This document shows positions 50,891 to 59,593 of a DNA stretch of 64,000 bases, in pieces (within the stretch, counting starts at the first letter, position 1; the number at the start of each line of letters is the position of its first letter). The notes under the pieces are model-generated. The model searched no databases, was not told the DNA's origin, and was given only the letters and a program-made list of their open reading frames with translations. The stretch comes from RGIG3009 sp045653425. Lineage in GTDB: Bacteria; Bacillota; Clostridia; Oscillospirales; Acutalibacteraceae. The translations under genes were made by a program, and so were the position numbers. Location: NCBI GenBank assembly GCA_045653425.1, contig JAZOLU010000029.1, positions 19,919 to 83,918 on the forward strand, written 5' to 3'.

Positions 50891-52282
50891 TTAATTCTCC
50901 TCGTAAACAATTTTGTTAACGGCGTTAATATACGCGCGAATGGAAGAACCGATAATATCGGTTGAAATGCCGCTGCCTGAATACACTTTGCCGTTATGAC
51001 GGAGGCGAACCAGTGCCTGACCAACGGCTTCTCGGCCCTTGGTGACCGACTGAATTTGGAAATCATCCAGTTCAAAATGATGGCCGATAATCTGCTCCAA
51101 CGCCTTAAACGAGGCATCCACAGGGCCATCCCCCATAGAAATACCCGCCACCTTTTTGCCGTCTTTTTCAAGGGTGATGTTCGCCGACGCGGTAATGATA
51201 TTGCCGTTGTTGATAACGTAATCCACCAACTGATAGGCGGGCGGAACCTGTAAGGCAACGTTGGCAACAATGGCATCCAGTTCTTTGGAACTAACACTCT
51301 TGCGCTCGGCAAGACGCTTAAATTCATCGTACACCTTTTGATAATCCTCGCTTGACAGTTCATAGCCAAGAGCGTTCACGGCCTTAATGATGGTTTCCAG
51401 CGTGTCATTAGCATCATAAGAGACATCGTCGGTAGATTTGGTGCTAACCTCTAAATTCTCGCCCTTATCGGAAGAGGCGAGCACCCATTCAATCTGTTTT
51501 GTTATTCTGGAAAGCTCGGTAAATTTAAGACCCGATTCAACGCCGATTCTGGCACCGCTGTTGTTGATGATATGGGCAAGAACGTTGATTCTCGGCAGTT
51601 CATCGTTGCCCACAAGGCAGCGAATCTCGTCCACACCCGACTTGATTGCCATAACGGCCGATGCCGTTGCCATACCGCTTGTGTTTTTGCAAAGAACACC
51701 CAGATTTACCTTTGCAAGTGCGGGGATTTCCGCCTTCACATTGTTTAAGAAATTGGCAAATTCATCGGGAAGCATGGCGCCTTCTTCGTCACTTAATGTG
51801 ACGGTTTTAACCCCCAATTCCACTGCCAAACCGATAATGTCGGACAAGAAACCCATTTCGGCACGTGTGGCATCTTCGGCAAAAAACTCAACGTTTTCCG
51901 CCTTGGCGGTAGCCGTTTCAAACAGTTCTTTTGCCAATTCCAAAATCTTAGCGGGCTTTTTATGGCAAACGTATTCCATTTTAACGGCCGAAACGGGAAT
52001 GCTGACTTTAATTCTGGCACGTTTGGCCGATTTCGCGGCCGCAATGGCCGTATCAATTGACTGCACGCTCATACCCGCGGAAACCGAGATGGTGCTATTC
52101 TTAACAAAAGCCGCTATGGTTTTTACCAGCAAGGAATCGGTGGTAATATTCTCAATTTCCGGAAGGTCAATAATATCGCAATTTAGCTTATCCAGCTGCC
52201 GTGCAATTTCAATCTTCTCTTTGAAAGAGAGCGATTTTGCCCCACGAATAAGGGTCATATCAATTACCTTGACTGTTTTCAT
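50891..52282 (-). CDS. Degenerate 2-isopropylmalate synthase homologue with LeuA regulatory domain
   Basis: A 463-residue protein with a HMGL/LeuA-like TIM barrel (~1-270) and a C-terminal LeuA allosteric domain (~345-463, with G-D-G-P-V-D-A-S-F-K-A-L). The barrel keeps A-E-D-A-T-R-A near residue 135, but catalytic blocks have decayed: D-T-T-L-R-D-G is D8-M-T-L-I-R-G, and the metal-binding H-x-H-N-D is L197-C-K199-N-T. It therefore probably cannot perform the metal-dependent condensation. It may be a leucine-binding regulatory or scaffold protein, or have a new reaction. It is first under the Leu T-box. Start: ATG at 52282 with AAGGAACT. Confidence 0.82.
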   Translation of the reverse strand: MKTVKVIDMTLIRGAKSLSFKEKIEIARQLDKLNCDIIDLPEIENITTDSLLVKTIAAFVKNSTISVSAGMSVQSIDTAIAAAKSAKRARIKVSIPVSAVKMEYVCHKKPAKILELAKELFETATAKAENVEFFAEDATRAEMGFLSDIIGLAVELGVKTVTLSDEEGAMLPDEFANFLNNVKAEIPALAKVNLGVLCKNTSGMATASAVMAIKSGVDEIRCLVGNDELPRINVLAHIINNSGARIGVESGLKFTELSRITKQIEWVLASSDKGENLEVSTKSTDDVSYDANDTLETIIKAVNALGYELSSEDYQKVYDEFKRLAERKSVSSKELDAIVANVALQVPPAYQLVDYVINNGNIITASANITLEKDGKKVAGISMGDGPVDASFKALEQIIGHHFELDDFQIQSVTKGREAVGQALVRLRHNGKVYSGSGISTDIIGSSIRAYINAVNKIVYEEN

Positions 52283-52298
52283 AGTTCCTTACCTCACT

Positions 52299-52615
52299 TT
52301 TTTAATAAAAAAGCCCCTGAAGCTAAATATTAGCTCCAGGGACGAATGATTAACTCGCGGTACCACCCTGATTACTGCCCAAAAAGACAGTCTCTCAAAA
52401 CAAGGCTCAAAAAAGCCTTTTGCCATGATAACGGGGCACGCCGTAGTTTCTTACATTATTTCAGAAACTCTGCTCCGGAATGAGACTTTGCTAATGCGGC
52501 ATACCGTTTTTTCAGCAACAACGGCTCTCTGTGATGCTAAACCAAAAGCAAATAGTTCCTTCATCGCATTTATATCTTATTTGAGTATTATAACAAAGAG
52601 ATTCTCCGTTGTCAA
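52299..52615 (-). promoter_or_regulatory. T-box leader, apparent Leu (CUC) specifier, with promoter
   Basis: A consensus promoter (TTGACA, 17 bases, TATAAT; 52587-52615) begins just past the ilvE stop. The leader has a Stem I with the AGAGAGCCG...CGG apical element, the T-box core GGTGGTACCGCG (plus-strand 52356-52367) and a terminator stem (52314 to ~52343) ending in TTTTTT. In Stem I the helices GGAA/TTCC and TTTGC/GCAAA enclose an internal loop reading CTC-A at 52484-52481, giving a leucine codon by position. Low charged tRNA-Leu should turn on the LeuA-like gene and the genes after it. Confidence 0.88.
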
Positions 52616-52618
52616 CCA

Positions 52619-53683
52619 TTAATTCACGGAATATGTCCAACCAAAACTGTCTTCCACCGTTCCCCACTGAATACCGGTTAAGGTATCGTACAGGTGCTGA
52701 GTGAGTTCACCGATTTTACCACCGCAAACGTAATATTTTTTACCGTTATACATAAGCTCACCAATCGGCGATACAACGGCCGCGGTGCCGCAACCCCACG
52801 CTTCTTCCAGCGTGCCGTTTTCCAAGGCTTCTACCAACTCGTCTACGCTGATAAGGCGCTCGGATACGGGATGACCTTCCTTTTTAAGAAGCTCAATGAT
52901 GGACTTTCTGGTAATACCGGGGAGAATGGAACCGGCAAGCATGGGTGTGACAACCTCGTCGGCAATTTTGAACATAACGTTCATTGCGCCAACCTCTTCG
53001 ATATACTTTCTGTGAACACCGTCCAGCCAAAGCACCTGCGAGTATCCCATCTGCTCGGCTCTCTCGCCTGCACGGTTACTCGCGGCGTAGTTGCCGCCGC
53101 ATTTTGCCTCGCCGGTTCCGCCCTTAACGGCACGGACGTCTTCGGATTCAATCATAATCTTAACGGGGTTGATGCCCTCTTTATAATAACTGCCAACGGG
53201 GGAAGTGATAATCATAAAGGTGGCATTTTTCACCGCGTGAACACCCAAGGTTTCGTCGTTACCGAACATAAACGGACGGATGTAAAGTGACGTGCCTTGC
53301 GCCGAGGGAACCCACTCTTTTTCAAATTCGACAAACTTGGTTAATGCCTCCAAAAACATATCCTCGGGAATTTCCGGCAGGCACATTCTCACAGCCGAGC
53401 GGTTCATTCTGCGGATATTTTCCATGGGTCTGAACATTTGAACACTGCCGTCCGCCTTGCGATACGCTTTGAGACCTTCAAAAATCTCAGAGCCGTAATG
53501 AAGAACGGTTGATGCAGGATGAATGGCAATCTTTTCAAAAGGAACGATTCTTGCGTTATGCCAACCGCAATCCACCGAATAATCCATAATAAACATATGG
53601 TCGGTAAAATATTTACCAAAGCCCAAAATGCTGCTGTCGGGTTTTTCGGCCGGAGTTAACGTTTTTTGAACAGTAATTTCCAT
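52619..53683 (-). CDS. ilvE: Branched-chain amino acid aminotransferase
   Basis: A 354-residue fold-type IV PLP aminotransferase. It has H-Y-G-S-E-I-F-E-G-L-K-A-Y near residue 60, the PLP-lysine region A-K-C-G-G-N-Y-A-A-S near 190, and E-E-V-G-A-M-N-V-M-F near 227, a pattern of the long BCAT group. It interconverts valine, leucine and isoleucine with their 2-oxoacids. Start: the ATG at 53683 with AAAGG about 11 bases upstream rather than the GTG at 53695. It follows the oxidoreductase gamma gene closely, the position expected if it aminates the oxidoreductase product. Confidence 0.93.
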   Translation of the reverse strand: MEITVQKTLTPAEKPDSSILGFGKYFTDHMFIMDYSVDCGWHNARIVPFEKIAIHPASTVLHYGSEIFEGLKAYRKADGSVQMFRPMENIRRMNRSAVRMCLPEIPEDMFLEALTKFVEFEKEWVPSAQGTSLYIRPFMFGNDETLGVHAVKNATFMIITSPVGSYYKEGINPVKIMIESEDVRAVKGGTGEAKCGGNYAASNRAGERAEQMGYSQVLWLDGVHRKYIEEVGAMNVMFKIADEVVTPMLAGSILPGITRKSIIELLKKEGHPVSERLISVDELVEALENGTLEEAWGCGTAAVVSPIGELMYNGKKYYVCGGKIGELTQHLYDTLTGIQWGTVEDSFGWTYSVN

Positions 53684-53700
53684 TCCAAAAACCACCTTTC

Positions 53701-54237
53701 TTAATAATCTCTACCGATTCTCATAGCGTTGAGGTTCACTTCAAGCATATCGCTATGCTTGGCGGAGATAACCTTTTTAAGACCGTTGCTTACGCCCTCT
53801 TCGTCGTCAAAACCGTTAGTTTCCGCCAATACCTTGCCCATAATAATCATATTGGCAAGTTTCGGAATGTTGTTTTCATCCGCAAGTTTGGTGGCGGGAA
53901 TGTAAAACACCTTAATATCGGTACGTTTTACTTCGCGCTCAATCAACGTAGAGTCAACAAAAATCATTCCGCCTGCAACCACCGAATCCTCATACTTATC
54001 TAATGACGGAAGATTCATAGCAATAAGAACATCCGGTGCGGAAACAATGGGAGAACCAACCGGTTCATCACTTAAAATAACGCTGCAACTGGCGGTGCCT
54101 CCGCGCATTTCCGGCCCGTAAGAAGGGAGCCAACTAACGTTCGCGCCATCGGTAAGGCCTTTATAAGCCAAGAACTTGCCGGAGAACAAAATTCCCTGAC
54201 CGCCGAAACCGGCGATAAGATATTGTGTTGTGCTCAT
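53701..54237 (-). CDS. 2-oxoacid:ferredoxin oxidoreductase, gamma subunit
   Basis: A 178-residue gamma subunit (POR/VOR gamma family), recognised by the N-terminal I-A-G-F-G-G-Q-G-I-L-F-S-G-K and by S-Y-G-P-E-M-R-G-G-T-A. It binds the CoA side of the 2-oxoacid:ferredoxin oxidoreductase complex with the alpha, beta and delta subunits encoded upstream. Ribosome site AAGGAGG. Branched-chain (Vor) specificity is inferred from the adjacent ilvE; 2-oxoglutarate (Kor) complexes have the same gene order. Confidence 0.9.
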   Translation of the reverse strand: MSTTQYLIAGFGGQGILFSGKFLAYKGLTDGANVSWLPSYGPEMRGGTASCSVILSDEPVGSPIVSAPDVLIAMNLPSLDKYEDSVVAGGMIFVDSTLIEREVKRTDIKVFYIPATKLADENNIPKLANMIIMGKVLAETNGFDDEEGVSNGLKKVISAKHSDMLEVNLNAMRIGRDY

Positions 54238-54249
54238 ACTGCGCCCTCC

Positions 54250-54990
54250 TTACGTTGCACTTCTGTCCTTATATACCCCAAGCGGATAATAAGGAATCAT
54301 TTTTTCGTCAATCCATTCAAGTGCCTTAGAAGGAGTCATACCCCAGTTGGTCGGGCAACTTGAAACAACCTCAACCAGCGAGAAGCCCTTGCCGTTCACC
54401 TGGTTTTCAAACGCCTTTTTGATAGCCTTCTTGGCGTTTTTCACGTTGCGGACGTTGTTCACCGCCACGCGCTCCAAATATTCCGGACCATCCAGCGCCG
54501 AAAGCATTTCGCACACTTTAATGGGGAAACCGCAAGCATTGGTATCTCTGCCATACGGAGAAGTTTGCGTAACCTGACCGGGAAGCGAGGTGGGTGCCAT
54601 TTGACCGCCGGTCATACCGTATATGGCATTGTTGATGAAAATAATGGTGATGTTTTCGTTTCTGGCGGCCGCGTGAACGGTTTCCGCCATACCGATAGAG
54701 GCCAAGTCGCCGTCACCCTGATACGTAAACACAATGTTTTCGGGGTCGGAACGCTTAACGCCGGTGGCAACGGCGGGAGCGCGACCGTGGGCGGCCTCAA
54801 TCATATCGCAGTTAAAGTAATCGTACGCCATAACCGAGCAACCAACCGGGGCAATACCAATGGTTTTGCCCTCAATACCCAGTTCGTCCATAACCTCGGC
54901 AACCAGACGGTGAACAATACCGTGTGTGCAACCGGGGCAATAATGCAACGGCAAATCTGCCAGCGCATGGGGTTTATCGAATACAACCAT
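54250..54990 (-). CDS. 2-oxoacid:ferredoxin oxidoreductase, beta (TPP-binding) subunit
   Basis: A 246-residue beta subunit. The C-P-G-C-T-H-G near residue 18, the TPP-binding Q-G-D-G-D-L-A-S-I-G near 90 and N-N-A-I-Y-G-M-T-G-G-Q near 121 are those of VorA/KorB-type subunits that decarboxylate the 2-oxoacid with thiamine diphosphate. In the reverse direction the complex carboxylates an acyl-CoA using reduced ferredoxin. Overlaps the alpha stop as TAATG. Confidence 0.92.
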   Translation of the reverse strand: MVVFDKPHALADLPLHYCPGCTHGIVHRLVAEVMDELGIEGKTIGIAPVGCSVMAYDYFNCDMIEAAHGRAPAVATGVKRSDPENIVFTYQGDGDLASIGMAETVHAAARNENITIIFINNAIYGMTGGQMAPTSLPGQVTQTSPYGRDTNACGFPIKVCEMLSALDGPEYLERVAVNNVRNVKNAKKAIKKAFENQVNGKGFSLVEVVSSCPTNWGMTPSKALEWIDEKMIPYYPLGVYKDRSAT

Positions 54991-56054
54991 TATTTGTCAC
55001 CTCCGTTGTTGGCTTTGATAATTGCTGCTAAAACCTCTTCCGGAGAAGGTATCATACCGCCGGCACGATTGCAGAGCGATACGGGCACCGTGCAGTCGCT
55101 GGCCAAACGGACGTCTTCAATCATCTGGCCCATAGAGAGTTCAACAGAAACGATGTGTTTTACTTTGTTTGCCGCCTCGGCAAACGCTTTTTTGGGGAAC
55201 GGCCATAGGGTGATGGGGCGAATCATACCCACCTTAATTCCCTGCTTTCTCGCCTCGTTAATGGCATTCTTGGAAACTCTGGCGGCAATACCGAATGCAG
55301 CAACGCAAATTTCGGCATCGTCCATTAAATATTCCTCGTAAAGAACCTCGTTTTCCTCAATAAACTTGTAACGGTCATACCGTTCAAAGTTGGTTTTTTC
55401 CAGTTCTTCGGGCTTTAAGAAGAGTGAGTTGACAATGTTATGTTCTCTTTGCAGTTTTGTGCCGGTTGTTGCCCACGGCTTTTCCACGGGTTCCGCCGTC
55501 TTAAAATCCAAGCAAACGGGTTCCATCATCTGACCCATGGTACCGTCGGCCAAAATCATCGTGGTCATACGGTATTTATCCGCAAGGTCAAAGCCTTTCA
55601 CGGTGAGTTCCGCCATTTCTTGCACCGAAGCGGGCGCCAACACTATCATATGAAAGTCGCCGTGAGCCGCGCCTTTGGTTGCTTGGAAATAGTCCGACTG
55701 CGACGGCTGAATACCGCCGAGACCGGGGCCGCCGCGCTGAACGTTAACGATTAACGCCGGCAAATCGGCACCCGCCAAATAGGAGATGCCCTCCCCTTTG
55801 AGCGAAATTCCGGGGCTGGAAGACGAGGTCATCACTCGTTTGCCTGTTGCGGCAACGCCGTAAACCATATTAATGGCGGCAATTTCACTCTCGGCTTGCA
55901 GGAAAGTTCCGCCGATTTTGGGCATTCTTTTTGCCATATACGCGGCAACCTCTGTTTGCGGAGTGATGGGATAACCGAAGTAGTGACGGCAACCCGCAAT
56001 AATGGCGGCCTCGGCAATCGCTTCGTTACCTTTCATTAAAACCTTTTCAGCCAT
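54990..56054 (-). CDS. 2-oxoacid:ferredoxin oxidoreductase, alpha subunit (VorB-like)
   Basis: A 354-residue alpha subunit with the pyrimidine-binding G-N-E-A-I-A-E-A-A-I-I-A-G-C-R-H-Y-F-G-Y-P-I-T-P-Q segment, T-S-S-S-S-P-G-I-S-L near residue 80 and Q-R-G-G-P-G-L-G-G near 110. NCBI-style family naming would be 3-methyl-2-oxobutanoate dehydrogenase subunit VorB. The start is placed at the ATG at 56054, which is better spaced from GAAAGG than the GTG at 56063. The gene lies between the ferredoxin-like delta and the beta subunit. Confidence 0.9.
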   Translation of the reverse strand: MAEKVLMKGNEAIAEAAIIAGCRHYFGYPITPQTEVAAYMAKRMPKIGGTFLQAESEIAAINMVYGVAATGKRVMTSSSSPGISLKGEGISYLAGADLPALIVNVQRGGPGLGGIQPSQSDYFQATKGAAHGDFHMIVLAPASVQEMAELTVKGFDLADKYRMTTMILADGTMGQMMEPVCLDFKTAEPVEKPWATTGTKLQREHNIVNSLFLKPEELEKTNFERYDRYKFIEENEVLYEEYLMDDAEICVAAFGIAARVSKNAINEARKQGIKVGMIRPITLWPFPKKAFAEAANKVKHIVSVELSMGQMIEDVRLASDCTVPVSLCNRAGGMIPSPEEVLAAIIKANNGGDK

Positions 56055-56063
56055 TTTGTTCAC

Positions 56064-56270
56064 TTACCTTTCTACTTTGATTATGCAATCCGGACACGTC
56101 GTTGCACAAAATGCGCAACCAATGCATTTTTCGGGTTCTACTGCCTCTACGGGGTGATGACCCTTGACATTGATTTTATCCGATGCCAAGGCCAAAACGC
56201 CCTTGGGACAAGCATCCACACAAAGACCGCAGCCCTTGCATTTGTCGGTTTTGAAAGTTAAAACAGCCAC
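56064..56270 (-). CDS. 2-oxoacid:ferredoxin oxidoreductase, delta (2[4Fe-4S] ferredoxin) subunit
   Basis: A 68-residue ferredoxin-like protein with two clusters of ligands: C-K-G-C-G-L-C-V-D-A-C-P and C-I-G-C-A-F-C-A-T-T-C-P. It passes electrons between the TPP site and external ferredoxin. Start: a GTG at 56270 preceded by AAGGAG at 8 bases; an earlier GTG at 56279 lies within the ribosome site. Part of the tightly packed gene set running from the Val-linked ligase to ilvE. Confidence 0.93.
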   Translation of the reverse strand: MAVLTFKTDKCKGCGLCVDACPKGVLALASDKINVKGHHPVEAVEPEKCIGCAFCATTCPDCIIKVER

Positions 56271-56283
56271 GTTAAGCACTCCT

Positions 56284-56943
56284 TTACAGTTTTTTCTGCA
56301 TCGAAATGGGATACAGATTGTTGATTTTGTTTTTTAGCGGTTCATAAAGACGTTCATCGACCGTTGTCAGCACCAAGGGTAGTCCCGTTTTTTCAGCGAT
56401 TTCCTTAGCATAAGCACAAGAACCGAGCACATCCTCCGGGGTGGTTTCCAGCCCCAAATTTGAGTTATTGATAAGCCCTGTAAACCTTAGCCGGCAGGCA
56501 CCCTCAATTTCTCTCATAACCTCAATGGCGGTATCCGCCGAGGCGGTTAAAGGCCGAAAGCGGTTAACAACGTACAGCATGGAAAAATTGTTTTCTTCGC
56601 GAATTTTGTCGGAAATGCGGCCAAGCGCCAGGGCACCTCGCTCATCTCCGCCGACATCCAGAATACTGAAAAGCTCCTTGTCGTCCACAACGCTATACAT
56701 TGCCTGCGGCAGTGCGGGAATATCCACGTTGGAATTGGCATATTCCGAACAGATAAGCCGGATGCCTGCCTTTGCTAACTGTTCCTCGCTATCCTTAGAC
56801 CGAAAATACGGGTTAACGATATCAATATCGGCAAGGGCAACCTTATCCCGCTTCGCTTTAAGTGCAACGGCAAGGTTTACCGCAATATTGGTTTTTCCGC
56901 TTCCGTAATGGCCCGAAATAATGGTAATTCTCTTAAACTCCAT
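56284..56943 (-). CDS. MinD/CobQ-type P-loop ATPase in the oxidoreductase operon
   Basis: A 219-residue P-loop protein. Walker A G-H-Y-G-S-G-K-T is at residues 11-18, a D-I-D-I-V-N-P-Y-F-R switch follows near 39, and L-D-V-G-G-D-E-R-G-A near 95 is the Walker B/switch II region. It resembles the SIMIBI ATPases (ParA/MinD/CobQ/Mrp) but lacks the C-terminal C-x-x-C of Mrp iron-sulfur carriers. It is 12 bases after the Val-linked ligase and 13 bases before the delta-subunit start, so it is part of the same transcript. Possible roles are cluster or cofactor handling for the oxidoreductase; none is established. Confidence 0.8.
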   Translation of the reverse strand: MEFKRITIISGHYGSGKTNIAVNLAVALKAKRDKVALADIDIVNPYFRSKDSEEQLAKAGIRLICSEYANSNVDIPALPQAMYSVVDDKELFSILDVGGDERGALALGRISDKIREENNFSMLYVVNRFRPLTASADTAIEVMREIEGACRLRFTGLINNSNLGLETTPEDVLGSCAYAKEIAEKTGLPLVLTTVDERLYEPLKNKINNLYPISMQKKL

Positions 56944-56955
56944 AATGCCACTACC

Positions 56956-59253
56956 TTACAGCTTGTTACGCTGAATTTTGCCGCTGGTTGTTTTGGGGAG
57001 TTCATCACGGAAAACAACAATACGCGGATATTTGTAAGGAGCCGTTCTGTTTTTAACGTAGAGCTGAATCTCCTTTTTAAGCTCCTCGGTGGCTTCGGTA
57101 CCCTTGGTTAGCACAATACTTGCCTTAACCACCTGTCCCCTTACCTCATCCGGCGCGGCGGAAACACCGCATTCCAAAACGTACGGCAATTCCATAATCA
57201 CGTTTTCAATCTCAAAGGGACCTATGCGGTAACCCGAAGACTTGATAACGTCGTCAACACGGCCGACATACCAGAAGTAACCGTCCTCATCGCGCCAAGC
57301 GGTATCGCCGGTGTGATAAAAGCCGTCGTGCAGAACTTCGTTGGTTTTCGTCTCGTCGTTATAGTAGCCCTTAAACAAACCGTTGGGCATACCGTTTTGA
57401 ACGTTAATGCAGATTTCTCCAACGTCACCGGTATCTACCTCGTTGCCGTCGGCATCGAGCAAGTGGATGTCGTACAGCGGAACGGGTTTGCCCATGGAAC
57501 CAACCTTGGTTTTGGTGCCGGTTAAGTTGGCCAAAGCGCAAGTTGTTTCCGTTTGGCCAAAGCCCTCCATAATTTGAAGACCCGTTGCGGCCTCAAACTG
57601 ACGAAACACCTCGGGGTTCAACGCTTCGCCCGCCGTTGTCATATGTTCTATCGACGATAAATCGTATTTGGAAATATCCTGCTTTATGAGCATTCTAAGC
57701 ATTGTTGGCGGTGCGCAGAACGTGGTAATCTGATATTTTGCGAACATCGGGAGTAAGTCAGCCGCCTCGAATCGGTCGAAGTCATACACAAAAAGACCCG
57801 TTTCGCACAGCCATTGACCGTAAATTTTACCCCAGGCGGCTTTTGCCCAGCCGGTATCCGAAATGGTGAAATGAACGCCCTCCGGGTCCACGCAGTGCCA
57901 GTACTTGGCCGTTATAAAATGACCGAGCGGATATTTGTAACTGTGCACGGCAATTTTGGGGTTACCGGTGGTTCCCGAAGTGAAATACATAAGCATGGTA
58001 TCGTCACCCGCGGGAGAATCTTCCGTTCTTTCAAATTTGCCGCTGTAAAGGCCATATTCCTCGTCAAAGTTTCTCCAGCCCTCGCGGCAACCGTCAACCA
58101 TAATCTTGGTTTGTAAGCAGTCGCATTTTTGAGCAGCCAAATCCACTTCGTGGGAAACCTCGCCGTCGGCGGTGCAAACAATTGCCTTTACACCTGCGGC
58201 TTGGATTCGATAAGTAATATCATGCTCTTTTAACTGGTTGGTTGCGGGAATGGCAATGGCACCCAGTTTATGTAGCGCCAAAATGGCAAACCAGAACTGA
58301 TAATGACGCTTTAAAATAAGCATCACTTTGTCGCCTTTTGAGATGCCGAGCGACTTAAAATAGTTTGCGGTTTGCGAAGAGGCGCGTTTTATATCGGCAA
58401 ACGTAAAGCGGCGTTCATTCTTTTCTCTGTCCAGATGAATCATTGCCAGCTTATTGGGTTTTTCTCTACCCAGTCTGTCAATAACGTCAAAAGCAAAGTT
58501 GAATTTATCGTCATTCTTGAATTCAGCCTTGGTTATGGTGCCTTTATCGTTTTCCGTGGGAATAACAAAATCTTCCCAAACCCGCGGTTGTGCGCTGATG
58601 GACACACGTTTGGGTGCCACCGTGATTTCGTGCATTTCCTTGTGGGTGAGTTTGGAAATGGGCTCACCCGCGGGGTTCAGAACAATGGCGTAGAAAATAC
58701 AGTCGTTGCCGTCGGCAGCAATCATGCCGTGAGGCACCGAACTGTCATAATAAATGCTGTCGCCCTCACGGAGCACCTCAATATGGTCGCCCACCTGAAC
58801 CATCAAAGCACCTTTCACGATAATATCGCATTCTTGACCCTCGTGAGTGGTGAGTTCAATTTCCCCGCGTCTGGCTTTTTCGTCATACGTAGATACAACG
58901 TACAGTGGCTCGGCAATGCGGTTCTTAAAAGCAGCGGCGAGGTTGTAATAAACCATACCGTGTGCCTGCTCAATGCGCTGACCTTCGTCCTTTCTGGTGA
59001 CGGTGTAGCCCGCAAGACGGGGGCTTGTTCCCTCAATAATCTCGGTGACGTCCACCTTTAAAGCCAACGCGCAACGATACAGAAACGCAAAGTTCAAATC
59101 GCTGTTTCCGCTTTCGCAAGCAATGTATTCTGCTTCGCTAACGCCCGTTTTAGCGGCCATCTCGGCGGTGGAGAGATTCTCAATCTCCCGAAGTTCAACG
59201 ATACGGCGCGCCATCTCTTTGATTTTTAAATCCAACCCTTTAATACTGTTCAT
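56956..59253 (-). CDS. XRE-cupin-acyl-CoA synthetase fusion (Val T-box unit)
   Basis: A 765-residue fusion. Residues ~10-72 are an XRE helix-turn-helix (L-S-T-A-E-M-A-A-K-T-G-V-S), ~130-193 a cupin (H-E-G-Q-E-C...V-P-H-G-M), and ~215-765 an ANL-family acyl-CoA synthetase with Y-F-T-S-G-T-T-G-N-P-K, G-F-G-Q-T-E-T-T, a F-Y-H-T-G-D motif, Y-R-I-G-P-F-E-I-E hinge and the catalytic lysine in S-G-K759-I-Q. The ligase half is of the medium-chain/acetyl-CoA synthetase kind. From the Val T-box and downstream VOR and IlvE genes the likely substrate is isobutyrate. Paralogous to the next gene upstream. Ribosome site GGAGGATACTT. Confidence 0.9.
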   Translation of the reverse strand: MNSIKGLDLKIKEMARRIVELREIENLSTAEMAAKTGVSEAEYIACESGNSDLNFAFLYRCALALKVDVTEIIEGTSPRLAGYTVTRKDEGQRIEQAHGMVYYNLAAAFKNRIAEPLYVVSTYDEKARRGEIELTTHEGQECDIIVKGALMVQVGDHIEVLREGDSIYYDSSVPHGMIAADGNDCIFYAIVLNPAGEPISKLTHKEMHEITVAPKRVSISAQPRVWEDFVIPTENDKGTITKAEFKNDDKFNFAFDVIDRLGREKPNKLAMIHLDREKNERRFTFADIKRASSQTANYFKSLGISKGDKVMLILKRHYQFWFAILALHKLGAIAIPATNQLKEHDITYRIQAAGVKAIVCTADGEVSHEVDLAAQKCDCLQTKIMVDGCREGWRNFDEEYGLYSGKFERTEDSPAGDDTMLMYFTSGTTGNPKIAVHSYKYPLGHFITAKYWHCVDPEGVHFTISDTGWAKAAWGKIYGQWLCETGLFVYDFDRFEAADLLPMFAKYQITTFCAPPTMLRMLIKQDISKYDLSSIEHMTTAGEALNPEVFRQFEAATGLQIMEGFGQTETTCALANLTGTKTKVGSMGKPVPLYDIHLLDADGNEVDTGDVGEICINVQNGMPNGLFKGYYNDETKTNEVLHDGFYHTGDTAWRDEDGYFWYVGRVDDVIKSSGYRIGPFEIENVIMELPYVLECGVSAAPDEVRGQVVKASIVLTKGTEATEELKKEIQLYVKNRTAPYKYPRIVVFRDELPKTTSGKIQRNKL

Positions 59254-59274
59254 AAGTATCCTCCGTTTTGGAAC

Positions 59275-59586
59275 GAAAAAAACTCATCCCAAAGATAAAA
59301 TACTTTGAGACGAGTTTGTAGCTGAAGCAAACCCGCGGTACCACTCAAATTGCGATAAACGCCACTTTAAGGTCTAACAACCCCTATGCACTAACGCGGC
59401 AGTCACGAAGGGGCTCTACTAACAGATAACTGCGTTCTTCCCCTCAGCTCAGAAGCTACAACCATCGACCCTTTTTTAACGGCTTGCACCACCCGCCGCT
59501 TCTCTTGAAAAAAGAACTTCGACGCCCTCTTCGTCAACGCTTTTGAAATTTGAATAATTGTATCATATCTTTGGCTATTTTGTCAA
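59275..59586 (-). promoter_or_regulatory. T-box leader, apparent Val (GUA) specifier, with promoter
   Basis: Promoter TTGACA and TACAAT, 18 bases apart (59557-59586), then a T-box leader with core AGTGGTACCGCG (plus-strand 59334-59345) and a terminator stem (59281 to ~59317) ending in TTTTTTT. In Stem I the triplet before the G-CTTC closing helix is GTA (59459-59457), a valine codon, aligned exactly with ATC in the neighbouring leader. The antiterminator half is nearly identical to that of the Ile leader, pointing to duplication of leader plus gene. Confidence 0.87.
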
Positions 59587-59593
59587 TAGCTTT

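Noticed and set aside
50891..52282. Functional 2-isopropylmalate or citramalate synthase
   Set aside because: Metal-binding H-x-H and the first catalytic motif are altered.
51438..52349. 303-codon open frame on the plus strand
   Set aside because: Antisense to the LeuA-like gene; Ser/Leu-rich shadow without a start site.
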